Of a stretch of DNA of 7,323 bases, positions 6,405-7,323 are shown in pieces (within the stretch, counting starts at the first letter, position 1; each line of letters begins with the position of its first letter). The stretch is taken from the NCBI GenBank assembly GCA_937891445.1, contig CALAFV010000364.1, positions 1 to 7,323 of the forward strand. The letters run 5' to 3'. Source of the DNA: an uncultured Phycisphaerales bacterium (GTDB taxonomy: Bacteria; Planctomycetota; Phycisphaerae; Phycisphaerales; UBA1924). A program made the translations under genes and the position numbers. Under the pieces are notes generated by a model that was not told the DNA's origin, searched no databases, and was given only the letters and a program-made list of their open reading frames with translations.

Positions 6405-6414
6405 GAGCGCCAGC
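6404..6414 (+). repeat. 11-bp direct repeat, copy 2
   Basis: CGAGCGCCAGC, identical to 6180-6190, 224 bases away. Like copy 1 it lies beside a DnaA-box-like site. Confidence 0.5.
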
Positions 6415-6536
6415 ACTTGTTTCGACCACGACGGAATGGATCTCTTCAGGGGTAGAGAAAGAACCCCCCGACGAAGGCATGGTGTGGGGAGGTCGATCAG
6501 GGCTTGGAGGCCGCCCCACTCCCGGGGTGAGGCAGA

Positions 6537-6545
6537 TGTGAATAA
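6537..6545 (-). promoter_or_regulatory. DnaA-box-like site TTATTCACA
   Basis: Minus-strand TTATTCACA has one mismatch to TTATCCACA. It starts one base past the fpg stop codon and marks the right border of the candidate origin. Confidence 0.45.
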
Positions 6546-6546
6546 C

Positions 6547-7323
6547 TCACCGGCGAGTGATCACCCGACGCCCGCGGCCGCCGGCGCGGGGCAGCCTTGG
6601 CTCCGGCTGGCAGGAGGGGCAGGCAACGGTCGTCCGCTGGCCGAGGCGGAGGGCCAGGAGCGTCGTGCCGCAGGCGGGGCAGGGGAGGCCTGCGCGGCCG
6701 TAGACGCGGTGGGCGTCCTGGTAGGCCCCGGCGCGGCCGGTGGCGTCGAGATAGTCGCGGAGGGTCGAGCCGCCGGCGTCGAGGGACTCGTGCAGGACCT
6801 GTCGGATCGCGGCGGCCAGGGCGGCGACTTGGTCTGCTGTGAGGCGGTCGGCGGGCGTGGCGGGGTGGATGCGGGCGAGGAAAAGCGACTCGTCCGCGTA
6901 GATGTTCCCGACGCCGGCGATGGTGGACTGGTCGAGGAGGGCGGCCTTGATGGGCCTGCGGGTGGCGGCGAGGCGCGCGGCCAGGTCGTGCGGCGTGATC
7001 GTCAGGGCGTCGGGCCCGAGGGCGGCCCAGCGCGCGGCGAGGTCCTCGGGCGAGCGGAGGATCCACAGGCCGCCGAAGCGGCGCGGGTCGCGGAAGATCA
7101 GCCGCCCGGCGTCGCGCCCGCGGGCATCCGCGAGCGTCCACGTGGCGTGCACGTGCGGAGGCGCCGGCGCGCGGTCGCCCGGAGGCCTCCACGCGAGATG
7201 GCCGGTCATGCCCAGGTGCACGAGCAGCGCGCGGCCGGCGTCGGCGACGATGGCCAGTTGCTTGCCGCGGCGGTCCAGCCGCGCGATGCGCTCGCCGGCG
7301 AGCAGGTCGGCGCGCGGGAGGCG
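6547..7323 (-). CDS. mutM: Formamidopyrimidine-DNA glycosylase (Fpg/MutM), N-terminus cut by window edge
   Basis: The frame is open from the window edge to TGA at 6547, giving 258 residues. Fpg removes oxidised purines such as 8-oxoguanine and nicks the abasic site. Visible family features, numbered from the window edge, are RRGKQL (18-23, the Lys57 equivalent), LVHLGMTGHL (34-43), RDPRRFGGLW (78-87, with the Arg and Phe that fill the space left by the flipped base), AGVGNIYADE (136-145, helix-two-turn-helix) and a C-terminal zinc finger with Cys215, Cys218, Cys235 and Cys238 (CxxC-16-CxxC) ending CPSCQ. About 36 N-terminal residues, including the catalytic PE start, are missing because of the window edge. 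An extra basic tail of about 19 residues follows the zinc finger. The gene is convergent with dnaA and runs toward the candidate origin. Confidence 0.96.
   Translation of the reverse strand, partial: RLPRADLLAGERIARLDRRGKQLAIVADAGRALLVHLGMTGHLAWRPPGDRAPAPPHVHATWTLADARGRDAGRLIFRDPRRFGGLWILRSPEDLAARWAALGPDALTITPHDLAARLAATRRPIKAALLDQSTIAGVGNIYADESLFLARIHPATPADRLTADQVAALAAAIRQVLHESLDAGGSTLRDYLDATGRAGAYQDAHRVYGRAGLPCPACGTTLLALRLGQRTTVACPSCQPEPRLPRAGGRGRRVITRR

Larger units (their letters stand above)
6161..6546. other. oriC: Candidate replication origin (oriC) between dnaA and fpg
   Basis: These 386 bases carry no gene. GC content falls to 35 of 70 bases at 6331-6400 and 13 of 30 at 6191-6220, well below the surrounding genes. 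Four sites resemble the DnaA box TTATCCACA (listed separately), three with one mismatch. A phased CYGACR hexamer array, an 8-bp inverted repeat and an 11-bp direct repeat add order. Position next to dnaA is the classic origin context. No long AT-rich unwinding tract or DnaA-trio run is evident, so the assignment is probable, not proven. Confidence 0.6.

Noticed and set aside
6449..6467. GGGGT/ACCCC hairpin as a dnaA terminator
   Set aside because: The stem is only five base pairs with a nine-base loop and no T run on either strand.
1..7323. tRNA, rRNA, CRISPR or insertion-sequence signals
   Set aside because: No cloverleaf, rRNA segment, regular spacer-repeat array, transposase or terminal inverted repeats were seen on either strand.

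Overview
This GC-rich window holds six protein genes: three on the minus strand at the left, two on the plus strand in the middle, and one on the minus strand at the right edge. The two outermost genes are cut by the window ends. The strong GC bias, the secreted S9 peptidase style, weak ribosome-binding sites and a dnaA gene without dnaN or recF beside it suggest a bacterium of the Planctomycetota (possibly Phycisphaerae). That placement is an inference from gene character, not from a marker search.

Left block (1-3261, minus strand, reading right to left): a small exported protein that weakly resembles the MlaC/Ttg2 phospholipid-binding family, then a VTT/TVP38 (DedA superfamily) membrane protein, then a secreted S9 prolyl-oligopeptidase-family peptidase whose catalytic end lies outside the window. 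Gaps of 57 and 100 bases permit one transcript. All three are envelope or exported proteins.

Middle block: a 301-base divergent gap leads to a plus-strand RNase Z-family metallo-beta-lactamase-fold protein resembling the short plant TRZ1 type. Its leader carries a perfect GNRA-loop hairpin next to the ribosome-binding site, and a 27-codon ORF ending in three Cys codons stops exactly at the hairpin base. After a 210-base gap with a possible promoter comes dnaA, complete in all four domains, but with Asp in place of the usual His in the GRDHTT DNA-reading motif.

Right block: the 386 bases between dnaA and the convergent fpg/mutM gene look like a replication origin. They have lower GC content, DnaA-box-like sites (two in tandem one helical turn apart), an array of CYGACR hexamers spaced about one helical turn, an 8-bp inverted repeat in the AT-richer part, and an 11-bp repeat. 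The window ends inside fpg, which lacks its N-terminal catalytic residues here only because of the window edge.

The most interesting feature is the dnaA/origin pair: a DnaA with an altered base-reading residue next to an origin with an ordered, non-standard repeat array.
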